Source: Leadbetterella byssophila DSM 17132
GTDB taxonomy: Bacteria; Bacteroidota; Bacteroidia; Cytophagales; Spirosomataceae
Assembly (NCBI RefSeq): GCF_000166395.1
Contig: NC_014655.1
Location: 3,038,001-3,102,000 of the forward strand
Reading direction: 5' to 3'
DNA: 64,000 nt
Shown: positions 27,189-35,726 of the stretch, one piece after another
Layout of the letters: each line of letters opens with the position of its first letter
Position numbering within the stretch: position 1 is the stretch's first letter
Made by a program: the position numbers and the translations under genes
Notes under the pieces: model-generated
What the model was told of the DNA's origin: nothing
Database searches by the model: none
The model's input: the letters and a program-made list of their open reading frames with translations, nothing else

Positions 27189-27887
27189 TACTAACTCGTT
27201 CCCTCTTAGGATAGGAACGATATCATACAAGTCTTTCTGTAAACAGTAGGTGATGTCCTTGTTGATGCCTAGCCTTTGTAAACGTCTAATGTGAGATGAA
27301 TTAGATAGATACAAAGGCATATTTTCTCTAGAGGCCTCATAGGCTCTCATAGCTAGGATAGCCGCGTCTTCTGCAACGAAATATTCGTCTCTTAATGCTT
27401 CTACTACAGCACCGGCAAAAAGGGTGTCTTCTAGGTTTGGACGGCCTTTCCACCCAGCGCAAAGGACTAGTACATCATAAGGTTGGGCTTTTAAGTAGTT
27501 TACTACGGCCTGAAGGTTAAGGAATGCCCCAACGATCACTTTTACTGCATTCTTCTTGCTCTTGGTGATGGAGAGTGTACCGTTAGTAGTGGTCATGGCT
27601 ATTTTATTCCCCACTAATCTTTCGTCCATGAAACTGAATGGGGAATTGTCTAAGTCAAAACCCTCGACCTTTTCAGCATTTCTTTCAGCAGCTGCTATGT
27701 ATCCTCTTTTTTGATATTCCGCGCATTCTTCAACAGATGCTACTGGGATAATGCTTTGTACACCATAAGCAAATCCGGTTACCATGCAGGAAGTAGCTCT
27801 GAAAATATCTGTAACTACCACAATGGAATTATTAATGTTGTGGTGATGTAGTAAATCAGGAGTTAAGCAAACGTCAATGTTCTTCAT
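27180..27887 (-). CDS. comB: 2-phosphosulfolactate phosphatase family protein
   Basis: A 235-residue protein of the ComB family, Mg-dependent acid phosphatases that make sulfolactate from 2-phosphosulfolactate. Family motifs are VVVTDIFRATSCM near residue 25, ERNAEKVEGFDLDNSPF near 75, TTTNGTLSI near 100 and VLCAGWKGRPNLEDTLFAGA near 140. In methanogens ComB serves coenzyme M; in Bacteroidota, which lack it, the role is unsettled, with sulfonate or sulfonolipid metabolism as a possibility. No comA or comC lies next to it. It overlaps the convergent DUF4249 gene by 9 bases. Confidence 0.85.
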   Translation of the reverse strand: MKNIDVCLTPDLLHHHNINNSIVVVTDIFRATSCMVTGFAYGVQSIIPVASVEECAEYQKRGYIAAAERNAEKVEGFDLDNSPFSFMDERLVGNKIAMTTTNGTLSITKSKKNAVKVIVGAFLNLQAVVNYLKAQPYDVLVLCAGWKGRPNLEDTLFAGAVVEALRDEYFVAEDAAILAMRAYEASRENMPLYLSNSSHIRRLQRLGINKDITYCLQKDLYDIVPILRGNELVLV

Positions 27888-27923
27888 TGGGGGAAAAATT
27901 TCAGCAAAGGTAAAAAAAGCTTT

Positions 27924-28976
27924 TCAAAGCCTCAGGCCTTCCAGCAGTTCAATATATATACGGACACCTTCGAGGATTTCGGAGATATGTATGTATTCAT
28001 CTGCAGTATGTGAGCGGGCAGAATCACCCGGTCCTATCTTGATACTGGTAAAGGGAATTAGTGCTTGATCTGATAAAGTAGGGGAGCCGTAGGTCCCTAG
28101 TCCCAATGCTATTCCTTTTTTTACAATGGGATGGTCCAAAGGAATGCCGGAAGGTTGCAGTCGGATAGATCTAGGAGTAACCTCAGATCTTACATTTTGT
28201 TTAATAATGTCCAAAGTTTCTTCTAAAGAATAGGCGTCAGTTGCCCTCACGTCCACCACAAAGGTGCAGACGTCCGGAACTACATTGTGTTGGGTGCCGG
28301 CCTGTATCTGAGTTACAGACATTTTTACCTTTCCCAGGGTTTCTGATAGCTTTGGGAATTCGAAGTCTTTGAACCACTGGACATCTTCTAGCGCTTTGTA
28401 GATGGCATTGATCCCTTCTTCTCTCGCGGCATGTCCGGCTTTACCAGTGGCTTTGCAGTCTAGCACCATTAAGCCTTTTTCTGCAATGGCCATTTGCATT
28501 AGGGTGGGTTCTCCAATTATGGCTAGTTCGCAGGGAGGCAAATATTTCAATAAATACTCTATTCCATCTTTTCCTGAGATCTCCTCTTCTGCAGAAATGG
28601 CAAAGATCAAGTTATAAGCCAAATCTTCTCTATGGTAGAAATGGAAAAACGTGGCAGCCAAAGATACTAAGGGACCTCCCGCATCATTGCTACCTAGCCC
28701 ATACAATATATCCCCATGAATCTCGGGCTCGAAGGGGTTTTTAGTATATCCTGCATTGGGTTTAACGGTGTCATAATGTGAGTTTAGTAGGATACTTGGT
28801 TTCTGTGGATCAAAGAATTTGTTTTTGGTCCACAGATTATTTTTGACACGTTCAAAGGGGATGTTTTTTTCTTCAAACAAGTTGATAAATAACTGACAAA
28901 CTCCATCTTCTTCTCTACTGAAGGAAGGAGTGGAAATCAGTTTCTGAAGAAATGCAACAGGTGAAAATTCTATCAT
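27924..28976 (-). CDS. M20 family metallohydrolase, probable ArgE-type deacetylase
   Basis: A 350-residue zinc-dependent amidohydrolase of peptidase family M20. Metal and catalytic motifs are SHYDTVKP (first zinc His and catalytic Asp), LGSNDAGGPLVSL (bridging Asp), AISAEEEISG (catalytic Glu and zinc Glu) and ELAIIGEPT. The dimerisation domain lies around 165-275. It resembles bacterial acetylornithine or acetylcitrulline deacetylases; no arginine-pathway genes are adjacent, so the acyl substrate is inference. A TATTTTTG box ends 4 bases before the ATG. Confidence 0.85.
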   Translation of the reverse strand: MIEFSPVAFLQKLISTPSFSREEDGVCQLFINLFEEKNIPFERVKNNLWTKNKFFDPQKPSILLNSHYDTVKPNAGYTKNPFEPEIHGDILYGLGSNDAGGPLVSLAATFFHFYHREDLAYNLIFAISAEEEISGKDGIEYLLKYLPPCELAIIGEPTLMQMAIAEKGLMVLDCKATGKAGHAAREEGINAIYKALEDVQWFKDFEFPKLSETLGKVKMSVTQIQAGTQHNVVPDVCTFVVDVRATDAYSLEETLDIIKQNVRSEVTPRSIRLQPSGIPLDHPIVKKGIALGLGTYGSPTLSDQALIPFTSIKIGPGDSARSHTADEYIHISEILEGVRIYIELLEGLRL

Positions 28977-28980
28977 CCGA

Positions 28981-28988
28981 CAAAAATA
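28981..28988 (-). promoter_or_regulatory. -7 element abutting the M20 gene start
   Basis: Minus-strand TATTTTTG, exact TAnnTTTG match, with only 4 bases to the ATG at 28976, so the mRNA should be leaderless or nearly so. Confidence 0.4.
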
Positions 28989-29051
28989 TAAAATCTTTTA
29001 CAACCCTCCTTTCCATTTCTTAGTCTTAGTGCTAACTAAACAGCCAAGAAA

Positions 29052-29435
29052 ATGAAAAAGTTACTATTCATCTTGTTCGTAGCGTGTACAGCCTGTGATT
29101 CTGGAGAGCCCGTAAAGCATGATGACCTTACCGGTACTTGGGAATGGGTAAAAACCACCGGAGGTTTTGCCGGAGTAAATGAAACACCTCAGGATGGTGA
29201 AGAGGTACTGCTTAAAATTCACGCTAATCTAACCTATGAGCGTTTCAGAAACGATTCTTTGGTTAAGAAAGGTACTTATGCCTTGTCTACAGGAAAATCC
29301 ATGCTACTTCAGAAAGATGTGAAGTTTGTGACCTTTGATAATGGAGTTGAAACCTTCTACGAAGTAAAGGGCCAAGAGCTTAATCTGACTGAAGATGTTT
29401 ATGACGGATTTAATTATGCCTATAAAAGGAAATAG
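29052..29435 (+). CDS. Small lipoprotein, lipocalin-like
   Basis: A 127-residue lipoprotein with signal MKKLLFILFVACTAC (lipobox TAC), then DLTGTWEWVKTTGGF and alternating beta strands. The TGTW motif followed by a small beta-barrel is typical of the lipocalin-like family seen widely in Bacteroidota. Ligand and role are unknown. It is a single-gene unit closed by a strong terminator. Confidence 0.7.
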   Translation: MKKLLFILFVACTACDSGEPVKHDDLTGTWEWVKTTGGFAGVNETPQDGEEVLLKIHANLTYERFRNDSLVKKGTYALSTGKSMLLQKDVKFVTFDNGVETFYEVKGQELNLTEDVYDGFNYAYKRK

Positions 29436-29453
29436 CACACCATACACAACTTG

Positions 29454-29484
29454 AAAGCAGGACCCTGGTTCTGCTTTTTTTATT
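29454..29484 (+). terminator. Terminator of the lipocalin-like gene
   Basis: 9-bp stem AAAGCAGGA/TTCTGCTTT (one G-U) with loop CCCTGG, followed by a T-run. It separates the lipoprotein gene from the glycosidase operon promoter. Confidence 0.88.
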
Positions 29485-29513
29485 GGAATTTCTAGGTATA
29501 ATGTGTATGTTTG
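29483..29513 (+). promoter_or_regulatory. Promoter of the GH51-GH43 operon
   Basis: TTG (29483-29485), 20-base spacer, TATGTTTG (29506-29513), a good TTG/TAnnTTTG promoter. The transcript would start about 15 bases before the ATG at 29534. The -7 box lies inside a dyad. Confidence 0.6.
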
Positions 29514-29522
29514 ACACATAAT
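29498..29522. promoter_or_regulatory. Inverted repeat overlapping the GH51 promoter
   Basis: ATAATGTGT-N7-ACACATAAT, 9-base arms with one mismatch, centred on 29510 and covering the -7 element. Its place suggests a repressor operator for the arabinan-degradation operon. No regulator gene is adjacent. Confidence 0.5.
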
Positions 29523-29533
29523 GTCAATTGCAC

Positions 29534-32017
29534 ATGAGAATAATACCTTTTTTTCTTCTAATTCTATCGGCATTTTCCGCAGTAGCTAAAATAGATTCAC
29601 TTTATCTCTTTGCTTACGGAACAGCAAAGAATGACTATCATAATGGACTACATTATGCTTGGAGTCAGGATCAGGAAAACTGGATTCCCATAGGACCGGA
29701 ATATAGCTTCTTGCGCTCTGACTATGGAAGGTGGGGTTCGCAAAAAAAGATGTATCATCCTTATTTGTTTAGAAGTGAAGGCGGCAACTGGCATTGTGTT
29801 TGGTCATTAAATGAGGAGGATGGTGCCATAGGTTTTGCCTCTTCAGCGGATCTAGTTTATTGGGGTAGGCAGTTTTACCCTGTATTATCACCAGGGAAAG
29901 CTATATCCAAACCTGTACTAGCATCAAAAGGGGTTTATTGGACTTCTAACGACCATAATCTCTATTTTTCAGAGGGATCTGCTCCACATTTTGGTGCAAC
30001 TAAAAAAGTGGAGACTATTTTAGACCTACGCCAAGAGAGGACTGTTATGGGAATGAAGGAGTTGGGAACGGTTCATAAGATTTCAAGAGCGGAGTGGGAA
30101 AAGTTGGTGGACGCATTTAGAATAGCTGAGGCCAAAAGAGTACAAAACGAGGAACGCATAGGAGTGGCTTCTGACCGCTTTAAAGGTCCAATGAAGGTGA
30201 GTATCCATCCCGATTGGAATAAGGGAAAGGCTATTAGCGATATGTTAATAGGAGTCTTTTTTGAGGATATAAATTATGCTGCAGATGGGGGATTATATGC
30301 AGAATTGATTCAAAACAGAGATTTTGAATATCGCCCAAGTGATAAAGAGGATAGGGATCCTAGTTGGAACGCAAAAAAAGCCTGGAATGCAGATGGACTT
30401 ACGTTTACTATAGACTCTGTACGTCCTATCCATAAAAATAATGCTCCCTATGCTAAGCTTGAGGTGAATAGAGTAGGCGGAAGGCTAATTAATGAGGGAT
30501 TTGGAGGGATAGTTCTAAAAAAGGGAGAAAATTATCTCTTCAGCGCAAAAGTGAGGAGTTCCACAGCTGGAAGGGTGAAGGTAAGATTAGTGAATGAACA
30601 AGGGGATGTACTAGCAGAAGGAGTAAGTGAAAATGCAAATAAGGAGTGGAAAACCTTGAAGTTGACTCTAAGCGCCATAGAGAATTCAAGTAATGCAAGA
30701 TTGGAGTTAATCCCTCAAAAAGCAGGCAGATGGGATTTAGATATGATTTCGCTGTTTCCTGAAAAGACGTTCAAGGGGCATGGGTTGAGGGAGGATTTGG
30801 CTCAGGCTATAGCAGATCTGAAACCAAAATTTGTAAGATTTCCCGGGGGATGCGTGGCTCACGGAGACGGGATCAACAATATTTATAGATGGGAAAATAC
30901 TATAGGACCATGGGAAGAGAGGAAACCGCTAAGGAACCTTTGGGGCTATCACCAAACCATGGGTTTAGGCTATTTTGAATATTTCCAATTCTGTGAAGAT
31001 ATAGGGGCGGAGCCTGTTCCGGTGGTGGCTGCAGGGGTACCTTGCCAAAATTCAGCCCATCATGGGTGCGATATAGGGGGCCAACAAGGCGGAATACCTA
31101 TGGAACACATGGATGAATATGTGCAGTCCATTTTGAACTTGATAGAATATGCCAATGGTGCTATTAATACACCTTATGGCAAGAAAAGAGCTGAAGCCGG
31201 ACATCCGGAACCCTTTGGCTTGAAATATCTAGGTATAGGAAATGAAGATTTGATTACAGATATATTTGAAGAGCGTTTTCGTCTGATTTATAATGCTGTC
31301 AAAGCGAAGTATCCTGATATTATTTTGATAGGTACAGTGGGGCCATTTAATGAAGGTACGGATTATGTAGAAGGATGGAAGTTAGCTGATCAAATGAAAT
31401 TAGAGATCGTAGATGAACATTATTACCAGACTCCGGGCTGGTATTTGAATAACCAACATTTCTATGATTCTTATGATAGAAAGGGAGCTAAAGTCTATCT
31501 GGGTGAATACGCTGCACATATTCCGGGTAGGCATAACAATCTGGAAACGGCATTAAGTGAAGCATTGCATTTGATTAATGTGGAGAGAAATGCTGATGTA
31601 GTGCATATGACTTCTTATGCTCCTTTGCTGGCAAAAGATGGATATACCCAGTGGAATCCGGATCTGATTTATTTCAATAATACAGAAGTGAAGCCTACTG
31701 TAGGGTATGAGGTTCAGAAGTTGTTCGGCCAAAATTCCGGTACAAAATATTATCCTTTAGCCATTAGTGGGGCATTTGATGTCAGAAAGCTTGCCGCCTC
31801 ATTAGTTGCAGATCAAGATAATTTTATCCTGAAAGTTGTGAATTTACACCCTATTGAAGCAGATGTTGATTTGACTTGGATCAAACACGCCGAAGTAGAG
31901 AAAACTGTTTTGAGCGGGGATTTGGACGATAAAACAGTAAAACCTGTATCGAGTATTTCAGAGGTGCCTTCAAAGCTTGCACCTTATTCATTGACCATTC
32001 TAAAATTTAAAAAATAA
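29534..32017 (+). CDS. GH51 alpha-L-arabinofuranosidase with N-terminal GH43-like module
   Basis: An exported glycosidase of 827 residues. The ATG at 29534 gives a clean signal peptide (MRIIPFFLLILSAFSAVA); a TTG two codons upstream is not needed. Residues ~20-200 resemble a shortened GH43-type propeller (SLYLFAYGTAKNDYHNGLHYA). From ~215 the GH51 catalytic region begins with GVFFEDINYAADGGLYAE. The acid/base is Glu571 in GNED and the nucleophile Glu658 in LGEYAAH. A C-terminal beta-sandwich follows. It should release arabinose from arabinan or arabinoxylan side chains. It abuts the GH43 gene with no gap. Confidence 0.9.
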   Translation: MRIIPFFLLILSAFSAVAKIDSLYLFAYGTAKNDYHNGLHYAWSQDQENWIPIGPEYSFLRSDYGRWGSQKKMYHPYLFRSEGGNWHCVWSLNEEDGAIGFASSADLVYWGRQFYPVLSPGKAISKPVLASKGVYWTSNDHNLYFSEGSAPHFGATKKVETILDLRQERTVMGMKELGTVHKISRAEWEKLVDAFRIAEAKRVQNEERIGVASDRFKGPMKVSIHPDWNKGKAISDMLIGVFFEDINYAADGGLYAELIQNRDFEYRPSDKEDRDPSWNAKKAWNADGLTFTIDSVRPIHKNNAPYAKLEVNRVGGRLINEGFGGIVLKKGENYLFSAKVRSSTAGRVKVRLVNEQGDVLAEGVSENANKEWKTLKLTLSAIENSSNARLELIPQKAGRWDLDMISLFPEKTFKGHGLREDLAQAIADLKPKFVRFPGGCVAHGDGINNIYRWENTIGPWEERKPLRNLWGYHQTMGLGYFEYFQFCEDIGAEPVPVVAAGVPCQNSAHHGCDIGGQQGGIPMEHMDEYVQSILNLIEYANGAINTPYGKKRAEAGHPEPFGLKYLGIGNEDLITDIFEERFRLIYNAVKAKYPDIILIGTVGPFNEGTDYVEGWKLADQMKLEIVDEHYYQTPGWYLNNQHFYDSYDRKGAKVYLGEYAAHIPGRHNNLETALSEALHLINVERNADVVHMTSYAPLLAKDGYTQWNPDLIYFNNTEVKPTVGYEVQKLFGQNSGTKYYPLAISGAFDVRKLAASLVADQDNFILKVVNLHPIEADVDLTWIKHAEVEKTVLSGDLDDKTVKPVSSISEVPSKLAPYSLTILKFKK

Positions 32018-33919
32018 ATGAAAAGATTGCTTTTGTTGGGGTTAGTCGCCCTTATAAGTCTGCCTATTTCGGCACAGGAATATGTTTATGGACCGGCAGA
32101 GAAAGATTTTACGGGTTATTTGTTCGCTTACTTTACCGGCAATAAGGTTGAAGAGGAGGCCATACATTTTGCCATCAGTACAGATGGGTATAATTATAAG
32201 GCCTTGAACGGAAATAAGCCTATATTGGATTCTAAAATAATTAGTTCCACCGGAGGGGTCAGGGATCCTCATATACTAAGGGCTGAAGATGGGAAGACCT
32301 TTTATATGGTGGTTACAGATATGACTTCTTCGAAGGGTTGGGATTCAAACCGCGCTATGGTTTTATTGAAATCTAGTAATCTTTTGGATTGGACATCATC
32401 AGTCATCAATATTCAGAAGAAATACGCCGGTCAGGAGGATTTGAAAAGAGTTTGGGCTCCTCAAACAATTTATGATCCATTGGCAAAGAAATACATGGTT
32501 TATTGGTCCATGAAACATGGAGATGGTCCGGATATCATATATTATGCTTATGCGAATCCTGAATTCACTGATCTGGAAGGGGAACCAAAGGTTTTATTTC
32601 ATCCTAAAAATGGGAAATCCTGTATTGATGGGGATATCGTGTATAAGAATGGGCTATTCTATATGTTCTATAAGACAGAAGGCCATGGAAACGGTATAAA
32701 ATTAGCAATTACTGATGATCTTTCTTCCGGAAAGTGGATTGAGCAACCGGGCTATAAACAGCAAACCAGAGAAGCTGTTGAAGGATCCAGTACATTTCGA
32801 TTGATCAATTCGGATACTTACATTCTGATGTATGATGTGTACATGAAAGGGAAGTATCAATTTACCCAAAGCAAAGACCTGGATAAATTTAAGGTAATTG
32901 ATGAAGAGATTTCTATGGACTTTCATCCGCGACATGGGTCTATCATTCCTGTTACCACGAGAGAATTGAAAGCTCTAACTCAGAAGTGGGGATTGCCGGA
33001 AGGAATTAAATTAAGTGAAAGAGTAAATCCGGTGCTTGAAGGATTCTACGCTGATCCCGATGTTCTGTACTCAGAAAAAAACAAGAAGTATTATATATAT
33101 CCTACCAGTGATGGATTTGACGGTTGGTCAGGATACTACTTCAAAACCTTCTCTTCCACAGATCTGAAGAATTGGAAAGATGAAGGTGTGATCTTAGATT
33201 TGAAAAAGGACGTTTCCTGGGCGGATAGAAATGCATGGGCTCCCTGCATTATTGAGAAGAAAGTAAAAGGGAAATACAAGTATTATTATTATTTCACAGC
33301 AGCTCAGAAAATTGGGGTAGCAGTCTCAGATGAACCTACTGGTCCATTTGTTGATTCCGGCAAGCCATTGATCGACTTCAGACCTGAAGGGGTTAAAGGT
33401 GGGCAGGAGATAGATCCTGATGTTTTTATGGATCCGAAAACCGGTAAATCTTATTTGTACTGGGGCAATGGTTACTTAGCAGTGGCTGAACTTAATGAAG
33501 ATATGATTTCCATTAAGAAGAACACCATAAAACTTATGACTCCGGACAATACATTCCGAGAAGGTGTTTATGTATTTTATAGAAATGGGCTGTATTATTT
33601 CTTATGGTCAGAAGATGATACCAGGAGTGAAAACTATAGAGTAAGGTATGCTACTTCTACTTCTCCGACTGGTCCTTTGAATATTCCAAAAGACAATTTA
33701 ATACTACAGAAAGACCCTTCTTTGGGGATATATGGAACAGGACATAATTCCGTGTTGCAGATTCCGAATAAGGACGAGTGGTATGTAGTTTACCACAGAT
33801 TCAGTAAGCCTATAGGAATTACAATGGGTGATGCCGCAGGATTTCACCGTGAAATAGCGATTGATAGAATGGAATTTAACGATGACGGATCCATTAAACC
33901 CGTCATCGTAAAAGATTAA
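32018..33919 (+). CDS. Tandem-domain GH43 glycoside hydrolase
   Basis: A 633-residue exported protein (signal MKRLLLLGLVALISLPISA). It contains two five-bladed GH43 propellers. In the C-terminal one the catalytic set is clear: base Asp346 in YADPDV, pKa-modulating Asp466 in EIDPDVFMD and acid Glu515 in FREGVYVF. The N-terminal one has possible counterparts Asp83 (GGVRDPH), Asp204/206 (CIDGDIVY) and Glu255 (EAVEGSS), so it may also be active. Family members are arabinofuranosidases, xylosidases or arabinanases. The ATG follows the GH51 stop directly, so both act on the same polymer. Confidence 0.87.
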   Translation: MKRLLLLGLVALISLPISAQEYVYGPAEKDFTGYLFAYFTGNKVEEEAIHFAISTDGYNYKALNGNKPILDSKIISSTGGVRDPHILRAEDGKTFYMVVTDMTSSKGWDSNRAMVLLKSSNLLDWTSSVINIQKKYAGQEDLKRVWAPQTIYDPLAKKYMVYWSMKHGDGPDIIYYAYANPEFTDLEGEPKVLFHPKNGKSCIDGDIVYKNGLFYMFYKTEGHGNGIKLAITDDLSSGKWIEQPGYKQQTREAVEGSSTFRLINSDTYILMYDVYMKGKYQFTQSKDLDKFKVIDEEISMDFHPRHGSIIPVTTRELKALTQKWGLPEGIKLSERVNPVLEGFYADPDVLYSEKNKKYYIYPTSDGFDGWSGYYFKTFSSTDLKNWKDEGVILDLKKDVSWADRNAWAPCIIEKKVKGKYKYYYYFTAAQKIGVAVSDEPTGPFVDSGKPLIDFRPEGVKGGQEIDPDVFMDPKTGKSYLYWGNGYLAVAELNEDMISIKKNTIKLMTPDNTFREGVYVFYRNGLYYFLWSEDDTRSENYRVRYATSTSPTGPLNIPKDNLILQKDPSLGIYGTGHNSVLQIPNKDEWYVVYHRFSKPIGITMGDAAGFHREIAIDRMEFNDDGSIKPVIVKD

Positions 33920-33921
33920 TA

Positions 33922-34560
33922 TTATTTATCAATAGGGAGGGCAGGATTTCCAAAAACGGTCTTGCCCTCTTTTATGTCTTCAATTACAACAGAACCGGCA
34001 CCGATTCTCGCGTTCTTACCTATTTTTACTCCGGAAACAATAATAGCGCCTGATCCAATAAAGGCCCCATCACCTATTTCAGCTTCCGAGTTAATTACTG
34101 CGCCTGCGCCGATTTCTACAAATTCACCTATTTGTGCTCCGGAGTCAACTATCGCTCCCGATAATAGGACCGAATGATTTCCAATCTTTGCCCAAGGGTT
34201 AACTATGGCGCCTGCGGCTATAAGGATTCCATTCCCAACTATGGCATCTTCAGCAACTACAGCTTTATTATGAATGGCATTAACCGGCATGCTTTTGCGC
34301 TTGTCTACTAGTAGTTTTACCATTTTTTCCTTTGCTGTTTTATGCTCAATGGCCACAAAGGCTTCCGTTTTGTTTCCAATGATATTGAGGAATTTATCGT
34401 CTTGAAGCTCACCTAATACCAATACTTCGGATATTTCTGTATTATAAAGTTTAGTGTCATCATCCAGAAAACCATATACTAAAACATCATTTCCTGAAAA
34501 TATATCCAGGGCAAGCTTGCCCACTTTCCCAGCCCCTAGAATTAAAACCGGATTGTTCAT
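33922..34560 (-). CDS. NeuD/PglD-type sugar O- or N-acyltransferase
   Basis: A 212-residue protein. Residues ~1-90 form the N-terminal nucleotide-sugar-binding-like domain (VLILGAGKVGKLALDIF, YGFLDDD), and residues ~95-205 are left-handed beta-helix hexapeptide repeats (IVGNGILIAAGAIVNPWAKIG…) ending in VFGNPALPI. Members acetylate amino- or sialic-acid-type sugars from acetyl-CoA. The catalytic His is probably in the N-terminal region of the helix (VNAIHNKAVV). No glycan cluster is adjacent, so the acceptor is unknown. A TACTTTTG box lies 17 bases upstream. Confidence 0.82.
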   Translation of the reverse strand: MNNPVLILGAGKVGKLALDIFSGNDVLVYGFLDDDTKLYNTEISEVLVLGELQDDKFLNIIGNKTEAFVAIEHKTAKEKMVKLLVDKRKSMPVNAIHNKAVVAEDAIVGNGILIAAGAIVNPWAKIGNHSVLLSGAIVDSGAQIGEFVEIGAGAVINSEAEIGDGAFIGSGAIIVSGVKIGKNARIGAGSVVIEDIKEGKTVFGNPALPIDK

Positions 34561-34576
34561 ATGCTTAATTTTTTTA

Positions 34577-34584
34577 CAAAAGTA
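34577..34584 (-). promoter_or_regulatory. -7 element of the NeuD-like gene
   Basis: Minus-strand TACTTTTG, an exact TAnnTTTG match 16 bases before the ATG at 34560. Confidence 0.45.
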
Positions 34585-34592
34585 ACACCGTT

Positions 34593-35726
34593 TTAAAGAA
34601 AGAGGTGAGCTTGATTTAATCTTTGCACGGCTTCAGTTAGAATCTCGTCTTCTTTGGCTAGGCAGAATCGGAGTACTTTATGGTCTGTTCCATCTTGATA
34701 AAAGACAGAGATGGGAATAGAGGCAATTTTAGCTTTTCTGGTTAATATCTCGCTGATTTCTGTGTCACAAAGGGAAGTAGGCGTTTTGAAAACCAGATTC
34801 TGAAAAAATGTTCCTTGTGAAGGTAAGATGCCAAATAGATTTTGGTCTATTTTATTTAGGAATACTTCTCGTTTGGCTTCATAAAATTTGCTTAGCGTCA
34901 AGTGGCTATCCGATTCTGAGATGTAGTCGGCAAGAGCATATTGTGCAGCTGTGAAGTTGCAAAAGGTGATGTATTGATGGATCTTTCTTAATTCTTCCGT
35001 AAGACGGGGTGGAGCTAAGCAATATCCTGTTTTCCAGCCTGTAATGTGGTAGGTTTTAGCGAATGAGCTGCAGACAAAAGTTCTTTCTCTTAGTTGAGGG
35101 TATTTTGCCAGAGATAGGTGTTTATGCTCGTCAAATGTGATGTATTCATACACCTCATCTGAAATGAAGATGATTTCAGGATGCTTTTCTGCAATGTGAA
35201 TCAATGCCTTTAGGTCTTCTTCTTGTAAAACCTTACCGGTAGGGTTATGCGGGGTATTGATTAATATAACTTTAGTTTTTCCGGTGATGCTTTTTTCTAC
35301 AAAATCCCAGTCGATCTTGTACTCCGGGAAATTCATCTTGATAAATTTTGGAATCCCTCCTTGTAATAGAATGGCAGGCACATATAGGTCATAGCAAGGT
35401 TCGAAGACAATGACTTCATCTCCCGGGTTTACACTTGCTGTTATGGCACAAAACAAGGCTTCTGATGCTCCTGTTGTGACCGTTATTTCTTTTTCGGGAT
35501 GGTAGCCGTATCTATGGGATAGAGCGGAGCGTAATTCCGGTATTCCGGAGGTAGGAGCATACTGATGTTTGCCGTTTTGAATATGTTTTTGAAGGTAGGC
35601 AACTAACTTTTCATCCGGATAAAAGCTAGGGAAGCCTTGAGATAGATTGATGGCTTGAACTTCATTGGCCATAGCCGTCATTTTGGTGAAGATGCTATGG
35701 CCAATCTGTGGAAGTTTTGATATCAT
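34593..35726 (-). CDS. Class I/II aminotransferase, methionine aminotransferase type
   Basis: A 377-residue PLP enzyme of fold type I. The order of motifs (NLSQGFPSFYPDEKL near 28, APTSGIPELRSALS near 57, INTPHNPTGKVL near 163, DEVYEYITFD near 200, SSFAKTYHITGWKTGY near 233 with the PLP Lys) corresponds to YbdL-like methionine/aromatic aminotransferases. Such enzymes can end methionine salvage by transaminating KMTB. It overlaps the upstream aldo/keto reductase-like gene by 4 bases (ATGA), so the two are co-expressed. Confidence 0.85.
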   Translation of the reverse strand: MISKLPQIGHSIFTKMTAMANEVQAINLSQGFPSFYPDEKLVAYLQKHIQNGKHQYAPTSGIPELRSALSHRYGYHPEKEITVTTGASEALFCAITASVNPGDEVIVFEPCYDLYVPAILLQGGIPKFIKMNFPEYKIDWDFVEKSITGKTKVILINTPHNPTGKVLQEEDLKALIHIAEKHPEIIFISDEVYEYITFDEHKHLSLAKYPQLRERTFVCSSFAKTYHITGWKTGYCLAPPRLTEELRKIHQYITFCNFTAAQYALADYISESDSHLTLSKFYEAKREVFLNKIDQNLFGILPSQGTFFQNLVFKTPTSLCDTEISEILTRKAKIASIPISVFYQDGTDHKVLRFCLAKEDEILTEAVQRLNQAHLFL

